A stretch of 64,000 nt of DNA. It comes from Roseovarius pacificus (GTDB lineage: Bacteria; Pseudomonadota; Alphaproteobacteria; Rhodobacterales; Rhodobacteraceae). Shown piece after piece: positions 16,877 to 26,528 of the stretch. The stretch is from assembly GCF_900142665.1 (NCBI RefSeq), contig NZ_FRBR01000003.1, forward strand, positions 186,001 through 250,000, read 5' to 3'. Positions within the stretch are counted from its first letter, which is position 1; each line of letters begins with the position of its first letter. The notes beneath the pieces are model-generated. The model searched no databases and had not been told where the DNA came from. It was given only the letters and a program-made list of their open reading frames with translations. The translations under genes were made by a program, and so were the position numbers.

Positions 16877-18955
16877 TCAGAACTTCGATTCCAGCTTGAT
16901 ATAGAAGGTCCGGCCCGGCTCGTTCACCTGCGTGACGGCGGTATCGAACAGGTTCGACCGGCTCAGGTGATTGGCATAGGTCTCATCGGTGACGTTGTTC
17001 ATGCCTGCCAGAAGAACCGTGTTTTCGTGCAACTCATAGCTGCCGAACAGGTCCAGCGTGGTGTATCCGGGCGTCGCGCCGGGATCGCGGAACAGGTCGA
17101 TCCGGTCCTGATCCGCGGCCCAGTTCACCCGGGCGCCCGCACGCCATCCATCCCGCCCATAAGCGACCGAGACCTGCCCTTGCAGCGGCGGGATCTGCGC
17201 CAGCGGTGCGTTGTAGGTTTCATTCTCGCCGTGGGTATAGGTAACGTCACCCCAGATTTCCAAACCGTTGCGCTCCCACCCTGCCGACAGCTCGACACCG
17301 GACAGGCGCGCGCTGACATTGCGATAGGTGATGACACCGGGCACCGAGAACTGATCGCGCAGGATGTAATCCTCCACCCAGTCGGCATAAGCCGAGGCAT
17401 TCAGATACCAGTTGCCCTTGTCGATCTGCACGCCGAGATCAAGCTGGTGGTGCTTTTCCGGGTCAATATCCGGGTTGCCGACCCAGTTCGCACGCGCCAT
17501 GGCACGTTCGGTCGCATCGGCGGTCCGCACCGAACGCGACAGCCCGGCGAACAGTGTCGTATCGGAGGTCAGGTCGTATTCCAGCCGGATCAGCCCGCCG
17601 AAATTGTCCTCGGTCCGGGCGCTGTTGAAGGTCGTGCCGTATTGCGCAAGGTAATAGGTATTCGGCGTGCGCCCCCCGTCCAGCGCCGGCGAAACGATTG
17701 CAGCCCCGGCATCGGCGCGCACATGGTCATAGCGCGCACCGAACTTCAGCCGGGCGCGGTCCGACAGGTCGGTTTCGGATTCGAAGTACAGGCCGGTTTG
17801 CTCGATGGTCACATCCGGCCACATCAGGAAGCGCATGCGCGTCGGATCGGCCGCATCCAACTGTCGGATCATGCCCGGCATCCCGGCATACATGGCCGCA
17901 AAGCGGTTGTTGGACTGATAATCGACCCCCAACTTGGCCTCGGTCGCGCCAAAGCTCAGGTGCGCCTCCAGCTTGCCGCCCGTCGTGTCCGAGCTCGAAG
18001 GCGTGCGCATGGCCATCATGCCGACAGGCCGCAACGAGTAGTTGTCCATGACGTGATCGACAGTGCTGACATAAAGATTGCCCTCAATCCGGTTCAGAAT
18101 CCCGGCGTTTACGTCAACTCCACCGCGCAGGCGGTAGACAAAGGTCTCGTCCATCGGGCTGTCCATGCCCGCACCGGGAAACAGCACATCCTCGGCAAGG
18201 CTGTAATCCACGTCGAAGGCCAGATCGAAACGCTCGCCCACATAGCCAAGCGTCAGCCCCGCATTGGTCTGATCGAAGGCGCTGCGCACCGTCCGGCCCG
18301 ACCCGTCCGTATAATTGCCGGCAGTTGCATGATCGAGACCGCCCTCGATATAGAACCCCTTGCCCAGATCGACCGACAGCGTGCCGCCCAGTTCCGTTCC
18401 AGTGCCATTCGTTCCCGTCCCGGCGGACAGAGTGCCTTCGATCCGTTTGCCGCTGTCAAAACCCGGTGCCTCGCGTTCCAGAATGACCGACCCACCCGAA
18501 CCGCCGGGGCCGTTGGTAACGCTGGAATACCCTTTCTCAACAATGATCGTATCTGCACGATTCAGCGATGCGGTGCTGGTCGGCGGGTCCATCCGGTTGG
18601 GACAGGCCCCATAGGTGAACGACCCGGCGTCGATAATGTTGAGCTGGTTCTGTTGCTGGCCGCGGATCACCAGTTCCAGCCCATGACCGCCCATCCGCCC
18701 CGAGGTAACACCGGGCACGCTGCGCAGAACCTCCGCCGCATCGGATGCGGGACGCGTACTCATCCCCGAGGTCGGGAGGATACTGGTCATGGGACCGTCT
18801 TGTGGTGCACCGCCTTTGACGGTGATGGGGGCCAGTACAAGCGGAGCCTCTTCCTCGGCGTTTGCCGGGTCATGGGGCTGGGCAACAGCCAGCTCTGAAA
18901 TCGAACACATCAGAAGGGCCGAGACGCTGACGCGCGTCGCGAAAGAATAAAACAT
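16877..18955 (-). CDS. TonB-dependent copper receptor (OprC/NosA family)
   Basis: A 692-residue outer-membrane receptor. A signal peptide (residues 1-25, ending ELAVAQ) is followed by the plug domain with DAAEVLRSVPGVTSGRMGG and LELVIRGQQQNQLNIID, then a beta barrel ending in aromatic KLESKF. The segment ACPNRMDPPTS is the hallmark of the OprC/NosA copper receptors (TIGR01778), and PMTSILPTSGMSTRPASDA precedes the plug. It probably imports copper, for example for cytochrome or nitrous oxide enzymes, using TonB energy. The upstream DUF2946 gene is a common partner and probably in the same operon. Confidence 0.88.
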   Translation of the reverse strand: MFYSFATRVSVSALLMCSISELAVAQPHDPANAEEEAPLVLAPITVKGGAPQDGPMTSILPTSGMSTRPASDAAEVLRSVPGVTSGRMGGHGLELVIRGQQQNQLNIIDAGSFTYGACPNRMDPPTSTASLNRADTIIVEKGYSSVTNGPGGSGGSVILEREAPGFDSGKRIEGTLSAGTGTNGTGTELGGTLSVDLGKGFYIEGGLDHATAGNYTDGSGRTVRSAFDQTNAGLTLGYVGERFDLAFDVDYSLAEDVLFPGAGMDSPMDETFVYRLRGGVDVNAGILNRIEGNLYVSTVDHVMDNYSLRPVGMMAMRTPSSSDTTGGKLEAHLSFGATEAKLGVDYQSNNRFAAMYAGMPGMIRQLDAADPTRMRFLMWPDVTIEQTGLYFESETDLSDRARLKFGARYDHVRADAGAAIVSPALDGGRTPNTYYLAQYGTTFNSARTEDNFGGLIRLEYDLTSDTTLFAGLSRSVRTADATERAMARANWVGNPDIDPEKHHQLDLGVQIDKGNWYLNASAYADWVEDYILRDQFSVPGVITYRNVSARLSGVELSAGWERNGLEIWGDVTYTHGENETYNAPLAQIPPLQGQVSVAYGRDGWRAGARVNWAADQDRIDLFRDPGATPGYTTLDLFGSYELHENTVLLAGMNNVTDETYANHLSRSNLFDTAVTQVNEPGRTFYIKLESKF

Positions 18956-19055
18956 CGGGATGATCCTTTGATCGTTTGAATGGTCCGCAGCAAACGTGCC
19001 GCGACAGGCCGCCTCCGGCGTTTCTCAACGCCGGTCGGTCATTGTTTTCCTGAGA

Positions 19056-19442
19056 TCAAACGGTCAAAGGCGGGGCGCGGATCGCATAAGGGCGCCCGCA
19101 GGCATCGCAAGGAACCTGTGCTGCCTCGGGGAGGACATAGCGCAATGTGTACTGCGAAATGGCAACATTCACATCGGGCTGCGTCGCCCAGGCATCTGAC
19201 ACTGCTACGATACAGAGCGGGCAGTGCCCCTCCATATCCGCGTGGCCGCCGGACTCTTCGGATTGCGAAATCGTGACCGTCTGCGCACCATCGGCACTGC
19301 AAATGATCATCTCGATCGCATCGGCCCGCGTACTGCCTGCTGCCGGCAGGAACGCCGTCGCCACCTGCACCGCCAGAAGGGCGGTCAGGAACAGTGATAC
19401 AGCACCACTGAAACGCGATCTTATACGGCCTGCTCGCTGCAT
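19056..19442 (-). CDS. DUF2946 family protein
   Basis: A 128-residue protein with one N-terminal membrane helix or signal sequence (GAVSLFLTALLAVQVATAF). It has the DUF2946 pattern of paired cysteines, IICSADG, then HCPLCI, and a terminal RAPP motif. A second CDACG pair lies near the C-terminus. The cysteines and His residues (SGGHADMEGHCPLC) look suited to copper binding. The gene lies 100 bases upstream of the copper TonB receptor on the same strand, so a periplasmic role in copper handling is likely but unproven. Confidence 0.8.
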   Translation of the reverse strand: MQRAGRIRSRFSGAVSLFLTALLAVQVATAFLPAAGSTRADAIEMIICSADGAQTVTISQSEESGGHADMEGHCPLCIVAVSDAWATQPDVNVAISQYTLRYVLPEAAQVPCDACGRPYAIRAPPLTV

Positions 19443-19667
19443 GGCCGTCTTAATCGCGCGAGAAACACTGAATTAGCAAGCTATATATCGTCGCACTCAG
19501 GCACTCCATGAACCGACCGGTTGTCGAGACCGCGGATCGCCACTGGACCAAAGATACAGTCGGCCGTCTTACGTTCCGGCGTGGGTGATATTTCCGGCTC
19601 ACCTGGTGGTAATGTTTCCCCCTTGGCATCACCGCTTTCAGCCGACGTCGAAAAGACCCCCATCGGC

Positions 19668-20978
19668 CTATTCACGAAAGGCCTTGGCGAAATAATCGCT
19701 CAACGGTTTGACCAGATAGGTCATCGGAGTGTGATCGTCGGTGCGAATGAAGGCCTCAACCGGCATGCCGGGGATCAGGGCAGTCCCCTCGGGCAATTTG
19801 TCCTGCTCACCTTCGCTCAGAACGATTTCGGCCCGATAATAGGATTGCCGCGTGGCCTCGTCCTGAAACGCGTCGGCAGAAATCTGTGTCACCTTGCCGG
19901 TCAGTTCCGGGGTCCGGCGTTGATCCAGTGCCGAGAACCGCAAGACAACCTCCTGCCCGACATAGATCTTGTCGATATGGATCGGCTCGACCTGTGCGTT
20001 GATGATCAGTGGCCTGTCCTGCGGCACAATGTAGAGCACCGGATCGGCCGGGCGCAAAACCGAGCGCGGACCAAAGACCTGAAGGCCGTACACCACCCCC
20101 GACACCGGGGCCGCAACCTCAAGACGGCTCATGCGTTCGATCAGCGCGCGGCGCTCCTCGCGCAGTTCCAGTTCCCGGTATTGCAGATCACGCAGTCGGG
20201 TGATCGCCTCTTCCCGTCGCTGGCTTTGCAATTTGAGAATCTCGATGTCAATCTCGGTGATGCGGCCATTGGCCTGCGCCTTTTGCGCTTCAAGCTCTCC
20301 CATGGAGCCGCTCAGGCGGGCCTCCTCGCGCTGCAGGGACAGCACCCGCGCCGACTGTGCCAATCCGCGATCCAACAGCGATTGCTGATTGTTCAGCTCT
20401 TTGCGGATCAACCCGAGTTGCCTGTACAGAGAGTTTTGCTGCGCCTCGATCCCGCCGATCTGGTTTTCGATCTGGCCGCGCCGCTTTTGCAACTGATCGA
20501 CTTCCTGTGCAATGGATTGGGCGCGGGCCTCCATCAGGCGCTGCTGCCCGGCGATCAGGGTTGCAGCATCCCCGTTGGTTTGCACCGCTTCAACCAGCAG
20601 CGGATCGAACGTGATTATTTGACTGTCGTCACGTTCGGCCTCAAGCCGGCCGCGCCGCGCCATGATCTCGAACAATTGGTTTTCCGTCACCACCAGCGTC
20701 GACCGCAGGTCGGTCGCATCCAGACGCAACAACACATCGCCCACGGCAACCTCATCGCCCTCGCGGACCTGAACGGCCTCGACCACGCCGCCGTCGGGAT
20801 GCTGGACAACCTGCCGGTTCTGATCCACTTCGATGCGGCCTCCGGCAATGATCGCCCCTGAAATATTAGTCGTGACAGCCCATGTCCCGAACCCGCCGAT
20901 CAGCAGGACGAGACCTAAAAGCCCGACGATCAAAGGCCGGCGAACAGACCAGGGATCGCGTTTATCCCGATCCGTCAT
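19668..20978 (-). CDS. Type I secretion membrane fusion protein (HlyD family)
   Basis: A 436-residue adaptor protein: one membrane helix near the N-terminus (about residues 14-38), a lipoyl half-motif ([19 protein letters not shown]), long coiled-coil arms (about 100-290, [16 protein letters not shown] to [14 protein letters not shown]), then the second lipoyl half with [13 protein letters not shown] and the C-terminal [15 protein letters not shown]. This matches the PrtE/HlyD family, which links the inner-membrane ABC exporter to TolC. The start overlaps the stop of the ABC gene by four bases (ATGA type). No outer-membrane partner lies in the window. Confidence 0.9.
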   Translation of the reverse strand: MTDRDKRDPWSVRRPLIVGLLGLVLLIGGFGTWAVTTNISGAIIAGGRIEVDQNRQVVQHPDGGVVEAVQVREGDEVAVGDVLLRLDATDLRSTLVVTENQLFEIMARRGRLEAERDDSQIITFDPLLVEAVQTNGDAATLIAGQQRLMEARAQSIAQEVDQLQKRRGQIENQIGGIEAQQNSLYRQLGLIRKELNNQQSLLDRGLAQSARVLSLQREEARLSGSMGELEAQKAQANGRITEIDIEILKLQSQRREEAITRLRDLQYRELELREERRALIERMSRLEVAAPVSGVVYGLQVFGPRSVLRPADPVLYIVPQDRPLIINAQVEPIHIDKIYVGQEVVLRFSALDQRRTPELTGKVTQISADAFQDEATRQSYYRAEIVLSEGEQDKLPEGTALIPGMPVEAFIRTDDHTPMTYLVKPLSDYFAKAFRE

Positions 20979-22714
20979 CTCACGCCCCCCTGCGCCGGGG
21001 TGCGGGCGATTTCACCGTGGTTCTTTACGACATCGCGCAGGACCGTTTCCTTGGGGCCAAAGGCGCGTACCATACCGTTTTCCAGCATCAACAGCAGATC
21101 GCACTCCTGAATCGCCGCCGGACGGTGCGCCATGATCAACACCGATTTGCCTTCTGCCTTGAAACTGCGGATCGCGGTGTTCACCGCCTCGCTGCCTTCG
21201 TTGTCGAGATTTGAATTCGGTTCGTCCAGAACCAGCAGAACGGGATCGCCATACATCGCGCGCGCCAACCCGGCCCGTTGCATCTGTCCCCCCGAAAGCT
21301 GTCCGCCACTTGCGCTGACCCGCGTATCGTATCCGTTGGGCAGCTTGAGGATCATATCGTGCGCATCGGCCTTTCTGGCGGCGGCGACGACGGCCTCGGC
21401 ATCCGGAAGGGTGGACAGGCGCGAGATATTCTCGGCAATCGTTCCATCGAAAAGCTGAACCCGTTGGGGCAGGTAACCGACATGCTGACCCAGAACATCA
21501 GGGGCGTATTGATCCAGCGTGGCCCCATCGAGCCTGATCTTGCCTCCCGCGGGGCGCCATACCCCGGTCAGCGCCTTGGCCAGGGTCGATTTTCCCGCCC
21601 CCGACGGACCGATCACCCCAACGGCCTGCCCCGGCTGCACCGTGAACGTCACCGATTTCAGCGCAGCCTGTTGAAGACCCGGCGGGACCACTGTCACGCC
21701 CTGCAACGACAGCACGGCACGTGGCCTGGGCAAGCTTGTCCTGGGGGCATCGGGGCGCAGTTCGGCCAGCAGATGGGCCAGGTTATCCCATCCCTTGATT
21801 GCGCGATGGACCATCGCCCACTGACCGATCAGTTGCTCGACCGGGGCAAGCGCCCGGCCCAGCAGGATCGACCCGGCGATCATCGCCCCCGCAGTCAGTT
21901 CGCCTTGCAGCACCAGATACGCGCCCAGACCCAGCATCGCGGATTGCAGGAACAGACGGAACGTCTTGGTCGCGCTGGAAAAGCTGCCGCCCAGATCGGC
22001 CGAGCGGATTTGTTCGCGCAGCGTCTTGTCTCTCAGCTGCCGCCATCGGGCAAAGGCCGCATCCCGCATGCCCATGGCCTGAACCATCTCGGCCTCGCCA
22101 TGAATTTGCATCGACATCGCCTCCGATGCGACGCTGGCGCGGTTGGCTTCAGACAGAGGCTGGCGCGTGACCATCTGGTTGATCAAGGTGACAATGATCA
22201 GGGTCAGTCCCCCGGCAACCGCAAGTGCCCCCAGCCACGGGTGGAATATCCATATCCCCACAAGAAAAAACGGCGTCCAGGGGATGTCGAACACCGCCAT
22301 CAGCACCGGAGACGACATCAACCTCTGGATCGCTTCGAGATCGCGCAAGCCTGTCTGGATACCCTCATCCGGCGCAATCGCGGCCTTGCGCATCGCCGCA
22401 TCGAACACCCGGTGATCCAGCCGCGCCTGGAACCGCGCAGCCACGCGCCCCATGATACGCCCTCGGGAATAATCCAGCACCCCCATCATTCCATAGAGAA
22501 ACACCACCAGCACCGACAACGCGACCAGGGTTTCGACCGACCGGCTGCCAAGCACGCGGTCATAGACCTGCAGCATGTAAAGCGGGCCCGTCAGCATCAA
22601 CAGATTTGCGAAAAAACTGAAGACCCCGACAAACCAGTAGAGTGGGCGGCTTTCCCGACGGGCGGCGCGCAGTTCTTCCTGGCCAGCGGCAATCCGAATC
22701 TTATTCAACCTCAT
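20975..22714 (-). CDS. Type I secretion ABC transporter/ATPase (PrtD family)
   Basis: A 579-residue fused exporter. Six membrane helices (about residues 25-310) are followed by an ABC domain with Walker [15 protein letters not shown] (about 360), signature [17 protein letters not shown], Walker [14 protein letters not shown] and the H-loop IMAHRPAA. The NSNLD ending is typical of PrtD exporters of RTX proteins. There is no N-terminal C39 peptidase, so the substrate should carry a C-terminal secretion signal. ATG 22714 ([15 protein letters not shown]) is preferred over an ORF start 45 bases upstream. The operon has only two genes here, and no RTX substrate is adjacent. Confidence 0.9.
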   Translation of the reverse strand: MRLNKIRIAAGQEELRAARRESRPLYWFVGVFSFFANLLMLTGPLYMLQVYDRVLGSRSVETLVALSVLVVFLYGMMGVLDYSRGRIMGRVAARFQARLDHRVFDAAMRKAAIAPDEGIQTGLRDLEAIQRLMSSPVLMAVFDIPWTPFFLVGIWIFHPWLGALAVAGGLTLIIVTLINQMVTRQPLSEANRASVASEAMSMQIHGEAEMVQAMGMRDAAFARWRQLRDKTLREQIRSADLGGSFSSATKTFRLFLQSAMLGLGAYLVLQGELTAGAMIAGSILLGRALAPVEQLIGQWAMVHRAIKGWDNLAHLLAELRPDAPRTSLPRPRAVLSLQGVTVVPPGLQQAALKSVTFTVQPGQAVGVIGPSGAGKSTLAKALTGVWRPAGGKIRLDGATLDQYAPDVLGQHVGYLPQRVQLFDGTIAENISRLSTLPDAEAVVAAARKADAHDMILKLPNGYDTRVSASGGQLSGGQMQRAGLARAMYGDPVLLVLDEPNSNLDNEGSEAVNTAIRSFKAEGKSVLIMAHRPAAIQECDLLLMLENGMVRAFGPKETVLRDVVKNHGEIARTPAQGGVR

Positions 22715-23110
22715 GACAAAACCCGTGTACCTGATTACCGATTTACAACTTTTGAACACCCGTCAGCGCATATTGGATTTCGCTGAAACGAACCATCGGA
22801 GTTTGCCACGTCAGCATCGGCACAATAAGATTTCGCAATCGTTTAAAACTGCCCAATCTGTGGTTTATGTCCTCTTTGAAGGAAATATTCCGGATAACGA
22901 TCTTCAACCAGATACATCCGGCCCGCGAAATCCGCACGCTCCACTGATCCATCTCTCTGTGGCGCGAATCCTGGTTGTTGCGCCCTCAAACACCACGGGA
23001 TCTGTTATGTCAGCATATTCCTGAAAAATTAATGATGGATTCCCTGAAAGGGAAGTAAGCGCTCCCTGAACAGCACCTTCTGTTCCCGGCGAAGACCGAG
23101 AGACGGTCCG
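22715..23110. other. Gene-free A+T-richer stretch upstream of the type I secretion operon
   Basis: About 395 bases between the ABC exporter start and the LysR gene 3' end, less G+C rich than its surroundings. It should hold the exporter promoter on the minus strand. A small hairpin (TTCCCT...AGGGAA, 23040-23054) lies 57 bases past the LysR stop and could end that transcript. Short frames on both strands (22743-22952 minus, 22713-23024 plus) have no ribosome-binding site or recognisable sequence. Confidence 0.5.
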
Positions 23111-23992
23111 TCACGGCGCGTTCACAAGCCAGTCATAAACCAGTTGCGCCCGCTCCGAAGCGTGAGGGTGAAGCCTGACATAAAAATCCTCGGTCGTTTC
23201 CACCCGTTCCGGCAGGAGCGGCACAAGTTCACCTGCGTCGATGAACCTTTTGGTCAATCCGACCCACCCCAGAACGGCCCCCATATCGTCGCGTGCGGCC
23301 TGCAAGGCAATCACATAGTTGTTGACGCGGTGGCTGTTTTTCACCGGGCCGGTATATCCCAGTGCGCGAAACCAACCCGGCCAGTCGGTCCACCCGACCA
23401 CGGCGGATTCGAAATGTATCAGTGACAGTTTCGCCAGGTCTTCGACCCGCTTGATCTCGTGCGCGCAGGCAAAACGCGGACTGCCCAACGCCATGATCCG
23501 ATCATGGAACAGGATGTGGCATTTGCCAGCTTCGCGCGACATGTCCCCATAGTGAATGCTCAGGTCACAGTCCGCCGGGGATTGACCGGTATCGTCGACG
23601 ATCTGAGCAACCGAGACATCGCCGTGCGACTTCCAGAATTGGGCCAGTTTCGGTGTCAGCCAGAGCGAACTGACAGCCGTTGTCACCCCGATCGTGACAG
23701 AGGCCCGGTTCGACCTCTGCCTGAGTTGATCCACGGCATCGCTCATGGTTTCGAAACCACGTTGCAGGGCGACCAGCAGATAGGCCCCGGTCTCCGTCAA
23801 TTCGACACCGCGATGATGGCGGCGAAACAAGGGACAGCGCAGCTCGGTCTCCAGCGCCTTGATCTGGTGGCTGATCGCGGCCGGTGTCACGTTCAACTCT
23901 CGGGCAGCGGCCTTGAACCCGACATGCCGCGCCGCCGCCTCGAAGGCGACAAGCGCGCTCATTGCTGGCAGATCATAGGGACGCTTAGACAA
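23111..23992 (-). CDS. LysR family regulator (GcvA-like)
   Basis: A 293-residue LysR regulator. The winged helix is at residues about 8-67 (FEAAARHVGFKAAARELNVTPAAISHQIKALE), followed by an inducer-binding domain with VTIGVTTAVSSLWLTPKLAQF and LSLIHFES, as in the GcvA subgroup. It is divergent from the MttB-type methyltransferase gene, with a TTAG-N5-CTAA palindrome in the shared region, and probably controls it. The ligand is unknown; methylated amines or their products are plausible by context. Confidence 0.88.
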   Translation of the reverse strand: MSKRPYDLPAMSALVAFEAAARHVGFKAAARELNVTPAAISHQIKALETELRCPLFRRHHRGVELTETGAYLLVALQRGFETMSDAVDQLRQRSNRASVTIGVTTAVSSLWLTPKLAQFWKSHGDVSVAQIVDDTGQSPADCDLSIHYGDMSREAGKCHILFHDRIMALGSPRFACAHEIKRVEDLAKLSLIHFESAVVGWTDWPGWFRALGYTGPVKNSHRVNNYVIALQAARDDMGAVLGWVGLTKRFIDAGELVPLLPERVETTEDFYVRLHPHASERAQLVYDWLVNAP

Positions 23993-24064
23993 AACAACCT
24001 CATGTGTAGATTTTCACAAATGCATTAAAAGAAGGAATAAAAACGCACCTAAACACAACATGAC

Positions 24065-24077
24065 TTAGTTCAGCTAA
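24065..24077. promoter_or_regulatory. Possible LysR/GcvA-type box
   Basis: TTAG (24065-24068) and CTAA (24074-24077) form a short palindrome in the 171-base region between the LysR gene and the divergent methyltransferase gene. Its right half reads CTAAT, similar to GcvA half-sites. Short palindromes are common, so support is weak. Confidence 0.3.
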
Positions 24078-24163
24078 TCAAGGATGAAATTTTATGCAAT
24101 TGCCATGAAACGCATCCACGCCAAAACTGCGGGCTGCTCCTCGTACATCACAAGGATTACACC

Positions 24164-25732
24164 ATGCTTCAGGACGCCCCGCGCAAGCCACGGACAAGCC
24201 GCCGCAACCGCTCGCAATCGCCGCGCAGTAACGAACGAGGGCAAAACCTGCATCTGCGTGTGCCGTTCATCACCCGCAAGATACCCACCTATGACCTGCT
24301 GGGCGAAGAGGCCCTGCAAAAGATCGAGGCCACCGCCGACCGCATCCTTGCAGAAATCGGGATCGAACTGCGCGAGGACGAAGAGGCGCTTTGGCTCTAC
24401 CGTGAGGCGGGTGCAAAGGTCACCGAGATATCGGCGCAGGCATGGAACCTGAAATTCGAACCCGGCATGATCCGCGAAATCCTGAAGACCGCGCCGGGGC
24501 GTTTCACGCAATACGCCCGCAACCCCGCCAACAATGTCGAGATCGGCGGCGATACGATGGTTTTCGCCCCCTCCTACGGGTCGCCCTTCGTGATGGATAT
24601 GGATAACGGGCGCCGTTACGGCACCATCGCCGATTTCGAGAACCTCGTGAAACTGGCCCAATCCTCCCCTTGGCTGCATCATTCCGGCGGCACCATCTGC
24701 GAGCCCACCGACGTGCCGGTGAACAAGCGCCACCTCGATATGGTCTATGCCCATATGCGCTATTCCGACCGGGCTTTCCTCGGCTCGATCACCGCGCCGG
24801 AACGCGCCGCCGACAGTATCGAGATGTGCCGCATCCTGTTCGGCTCCGATTTCGTGAACCGGAATTGCGTCATCATGGGGAATTTCAACACCACCTCACC
24901 ACTGGTGCTGGACGGGGTGACGACGGCGGGCATCCGCACCTATGCCGAGGCCGGACAGGCCTCGATTCATCTGCCGTTCCTTCTGGGAGGGGCGGTCGCG
25001 CCGCTGACGATGGCAGGGGCGGTAGCGCAATGCCTGGCCGAATCCATGGCCTCCTGCGCGCTGACGCAACTGGTGCGCCCCGGAGCACCCGCCGTTCTGG
25101 CCGGATTCCTGTCATCCATGTCGCTACGCTCGGGCAGTCCCACCTTCGGCACCCCCGAACCGGCGCTTGGCTCGCTGGTCATGGGCCAACTGGCGCGGCG
25201 GCTGGATATGCCCCTGCGCTGCGCAGGGAATTTCAGCACTTCGAAACTGCCCGACGGGCAGGCAATGCAGCAATCCATGATGTCGATGATGTCGGCCATT
25301 CAGGGCGGCGCGAATTACATCCTGCATTCGGCGGGGTTTCTCGACGGACTTCTGTCCATGTCCTACGAAAAATTCGTGATGGATTGCGATATGGCCGGCG
25401 CATTGCACGCCTACATGGCCGGGATCGAGGTGAACGAGGACACCCTGGGCTTCGAGGCTCTGGCACAGAACGGTCCGGGCGAACACCTGTTCGGCACCGA
25501 CCACACGCTGCGCCACTATCAGAACGCATACTGGGACAGCGCAATGAACGACGATCAACCGTTCGAAACATGGAGCGAACAGGGCGGCACCGACTATGCG
25601 CAGGTGGCAAACCAGCGCTGGAAAGACCTGCTGAACGCCTACGAGGCCCCCGCGATGGACCCGACCCTGGACGACGCCCTGAAGGATTTTGTCACCCGCA
25701 AGAAAGCGTCGATGCCGGACGCCTGGTATTGA
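24164..25732 (+). CDS. Trimethylamine methyltransferase (MttB) family protein, non-pyrrolysine
   Basis: A 522-residue member of the MttB superfamily (COG5598), read through without an internal amber codon, so it is the non-pyrrolysine type that acts on quaternary amines such as glycine betaine or proline betaine in characterised anaerobes. Family segments include FAPSYGSPFVMDMDNG, HHSGGTICEPTDVP, LRCAGNFSTSKLPDGQAMQQ and the C-terminal LGTDHTLRHY-like FGTDHTLRHYQNAYWDS. The first 35 residues are basic and look disordered. No corrinoid protein or corrinoid reductase gene is in the window, which is unusual for a corrinoid-dependent methyltransferase. A DgcA-like demethylase follows downstream, so both probably serve catabolism of an N-methylated osmolyte. 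Confidence 0.85.
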   Translation: MLQDAPRKPRTSRRNRSQSPRSNERGQNLHLRVPFITRKIPTYDLLGEEALQKIEATADRILAEIGIELREDEEALWLYREAGAKVTEISAQAWNLKFEPGMIREILKTAPGRFTQYARNPANNVEIGGDTMVFAPSYGSPFVMDMDNGRRYGTIADFENLVKLAQSSPWLHHSGGTICEPTDVPVNKRHLDMVYAHMRYSDRAFLGSITAPERAADSIEMCRILFGSDFVNRNCVIMGNFNTTSPLVLDGVTTAGIRTYAEAGQASIHLPFLLGGAVAPLTMAGAVAQCLAESMASCALTQLVRPGAPAVLAGFLSSMSLRSGSPTFGTPEPALGSLVMGQLARRLDMPLRCAGNFSTSKLPDGQAMQQSMMSMMSAIQGGANYILHSAGFLDGLLSMSYEKFVMDCDMAGALHAYMAGIEVNEDTLGFEALAQNGPGEHLFGTDHTLRHYQNAYWDSAMNDDQPFETWSEQGGTDYAQVANQRWKDLLNAYEAPAMDPTLDDALKDFVTRKKASMPDAWY

Positions 25733-25746
25733 TCTCCGAACGGCAC

Positions 25747-26412
25747 TCAGTCCAGACGCGCATCGCCCGGCGGGGTATACCCATGCCGGGCATGAAACCG
25801 CTCCAGCTCACGCTGGGGCGGGGTGTGGCCGGTATAGGTTTTGACGTAGCCGGGTATACGAATCATCCGGGTTTCGAGGTCTTCGCTCACCTGCATCGAG
25901 ATATAGCCGATCTGCGTCAGGTAAACGGTCCGCGCCCTCACATCCGCTTCGTTCCGCTCATAGCCGAACCGCTCGAACACACCCCGGATCGCCGCCAGAC
26001 GGGTGTCGTCGGCCCCATGCACGCGGTCGGCCACGGCCTGCGCCCGATGCGCCCAGCCTCGCACTGCCAGATCGAGGCGCGGCTCGAACGGACCGCCCTC
26101 CAGAAACACCCCTATAACGTTCAGCACCGCCTCGGTGACGGTTTCGGCATAGGCCTCGGTTGCCGCGACAAGACTGCCGGTATTGCTGTCTTCCCAGCTT
26201 GCCAGAAGGGCATCCAGCAGCGCGGCGCGATCCTTGAAAAACCAATAGAAACTGGTGCGCGACAAGTTCAACCGGCTGGCCAGCGGCTGAATCTTCACCG
26301 CGTCCAGCCCCGCTTCGATGAACGCCTCGCGCGCCGCCGCAAGCCACACTTCGCGCGATCCGCGCCAGCCACTGGTTTTCTCGGTATTTTCGGTCAGGGG
26401 CGTCTTTTCCAT
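25747..26412 (-). CDS. TetR/AcrR family regulator
   Basis: A 221-residue TetR-type repressor. The HTH lies at about residues 20-65 (REVWLAAAREAFIEAGLD, LASRLNLSRTSFYWFFKD). The C-terminal ligand domain is not diagnostic but includes the common FLEGGPFEPRLDLAVRGWA. It is convergent with the MttB-type gene and divergent from the DgcA-like gene, and most likely represses the latter. Direct repeats of ATGAACA lie in the shared upstream region. Confidence 0.88.
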   Translation of the reverse strand: MEKTPLTENTEKTSGWRGSREVWLAAAREAFIEAGLDAVKIQPLASRLNLSRTSFYWFFKDRAALLDALLASWEDSNTGSLVAATEAYAETVTEAVLNVIGVFLEGGPFEPRLDLAVRGWAHRAQAVADRVHGADDTRLAAIRGVFERFGYERNEADVRARTVYLTQIGYISMQVSEDLETRMIRIPGYVKTYTGHTPPQRELERFHARHGYTPPGDARLD

Positions 26413-26461
26413 ACGCTCACACTAGCCCCAAGCCAGGGTCAGGGCAATAAAATCGTCACCT

Positions 26462-26489
26462 ATGAACACAAACTTGACATAAATGAACA
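26462..26489. promoter_or_regulatory. Direct repeats over a TTGACA box, divergent TetR / demethylase promoter region
   Basis: ATGAACA occurs at 26462-26468 and 26483-26489, exactly 21 bp apart (two helical turns), flanking TTGACA at 26474-26479, a good -35 element for the plus-strand demethylase gene. The layout suits a repressor site, probably for the divergent TetR protein. No clear -10 element was found. Confidence 0.4.
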
Positions 26490-26528
26490 TTTCGGGAATC
26501 CTTGAGTCAGCCAGACGGAGCCATACCC

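Noticed and set aside
16742-18898. 718-residue plus-strand frame across the TonB receptor gene
   Set aside because: The opposite strand encodes a clear copper receptor with plug and barrel motifs. The plus-strand frame has shadow composition.
19481-19675. 64-residue minus-strand frame overlapping the end of the HlyD gene (GTG start)
   Set aside because: The overlapping start is suggestive, but there is no ribosome-binding site or recognisable sequence, and the space is needed for the promoter of the copper genes.
19521-20861. 446-residue plus-strand frame opposite the HlyD gene
   Set aside because: Antisense shadow; the minus-strand product shows lipoyl and coiled-coil features of a membrane fusion protein.
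21278-22786. 502-residue plus-strand frame opposite the ABC exporter gene
   Set aside because: Antisense shadow rich in Arg, Gln and His; the minus strand has full ABC motifs.
22713-23024. 103-residue plus-strand frame in the region upstream of the secretion operon
   Set aside because: No ribosome-binding site; composition does not resemble coding sequence here, and it overlaps the exporter start codon.
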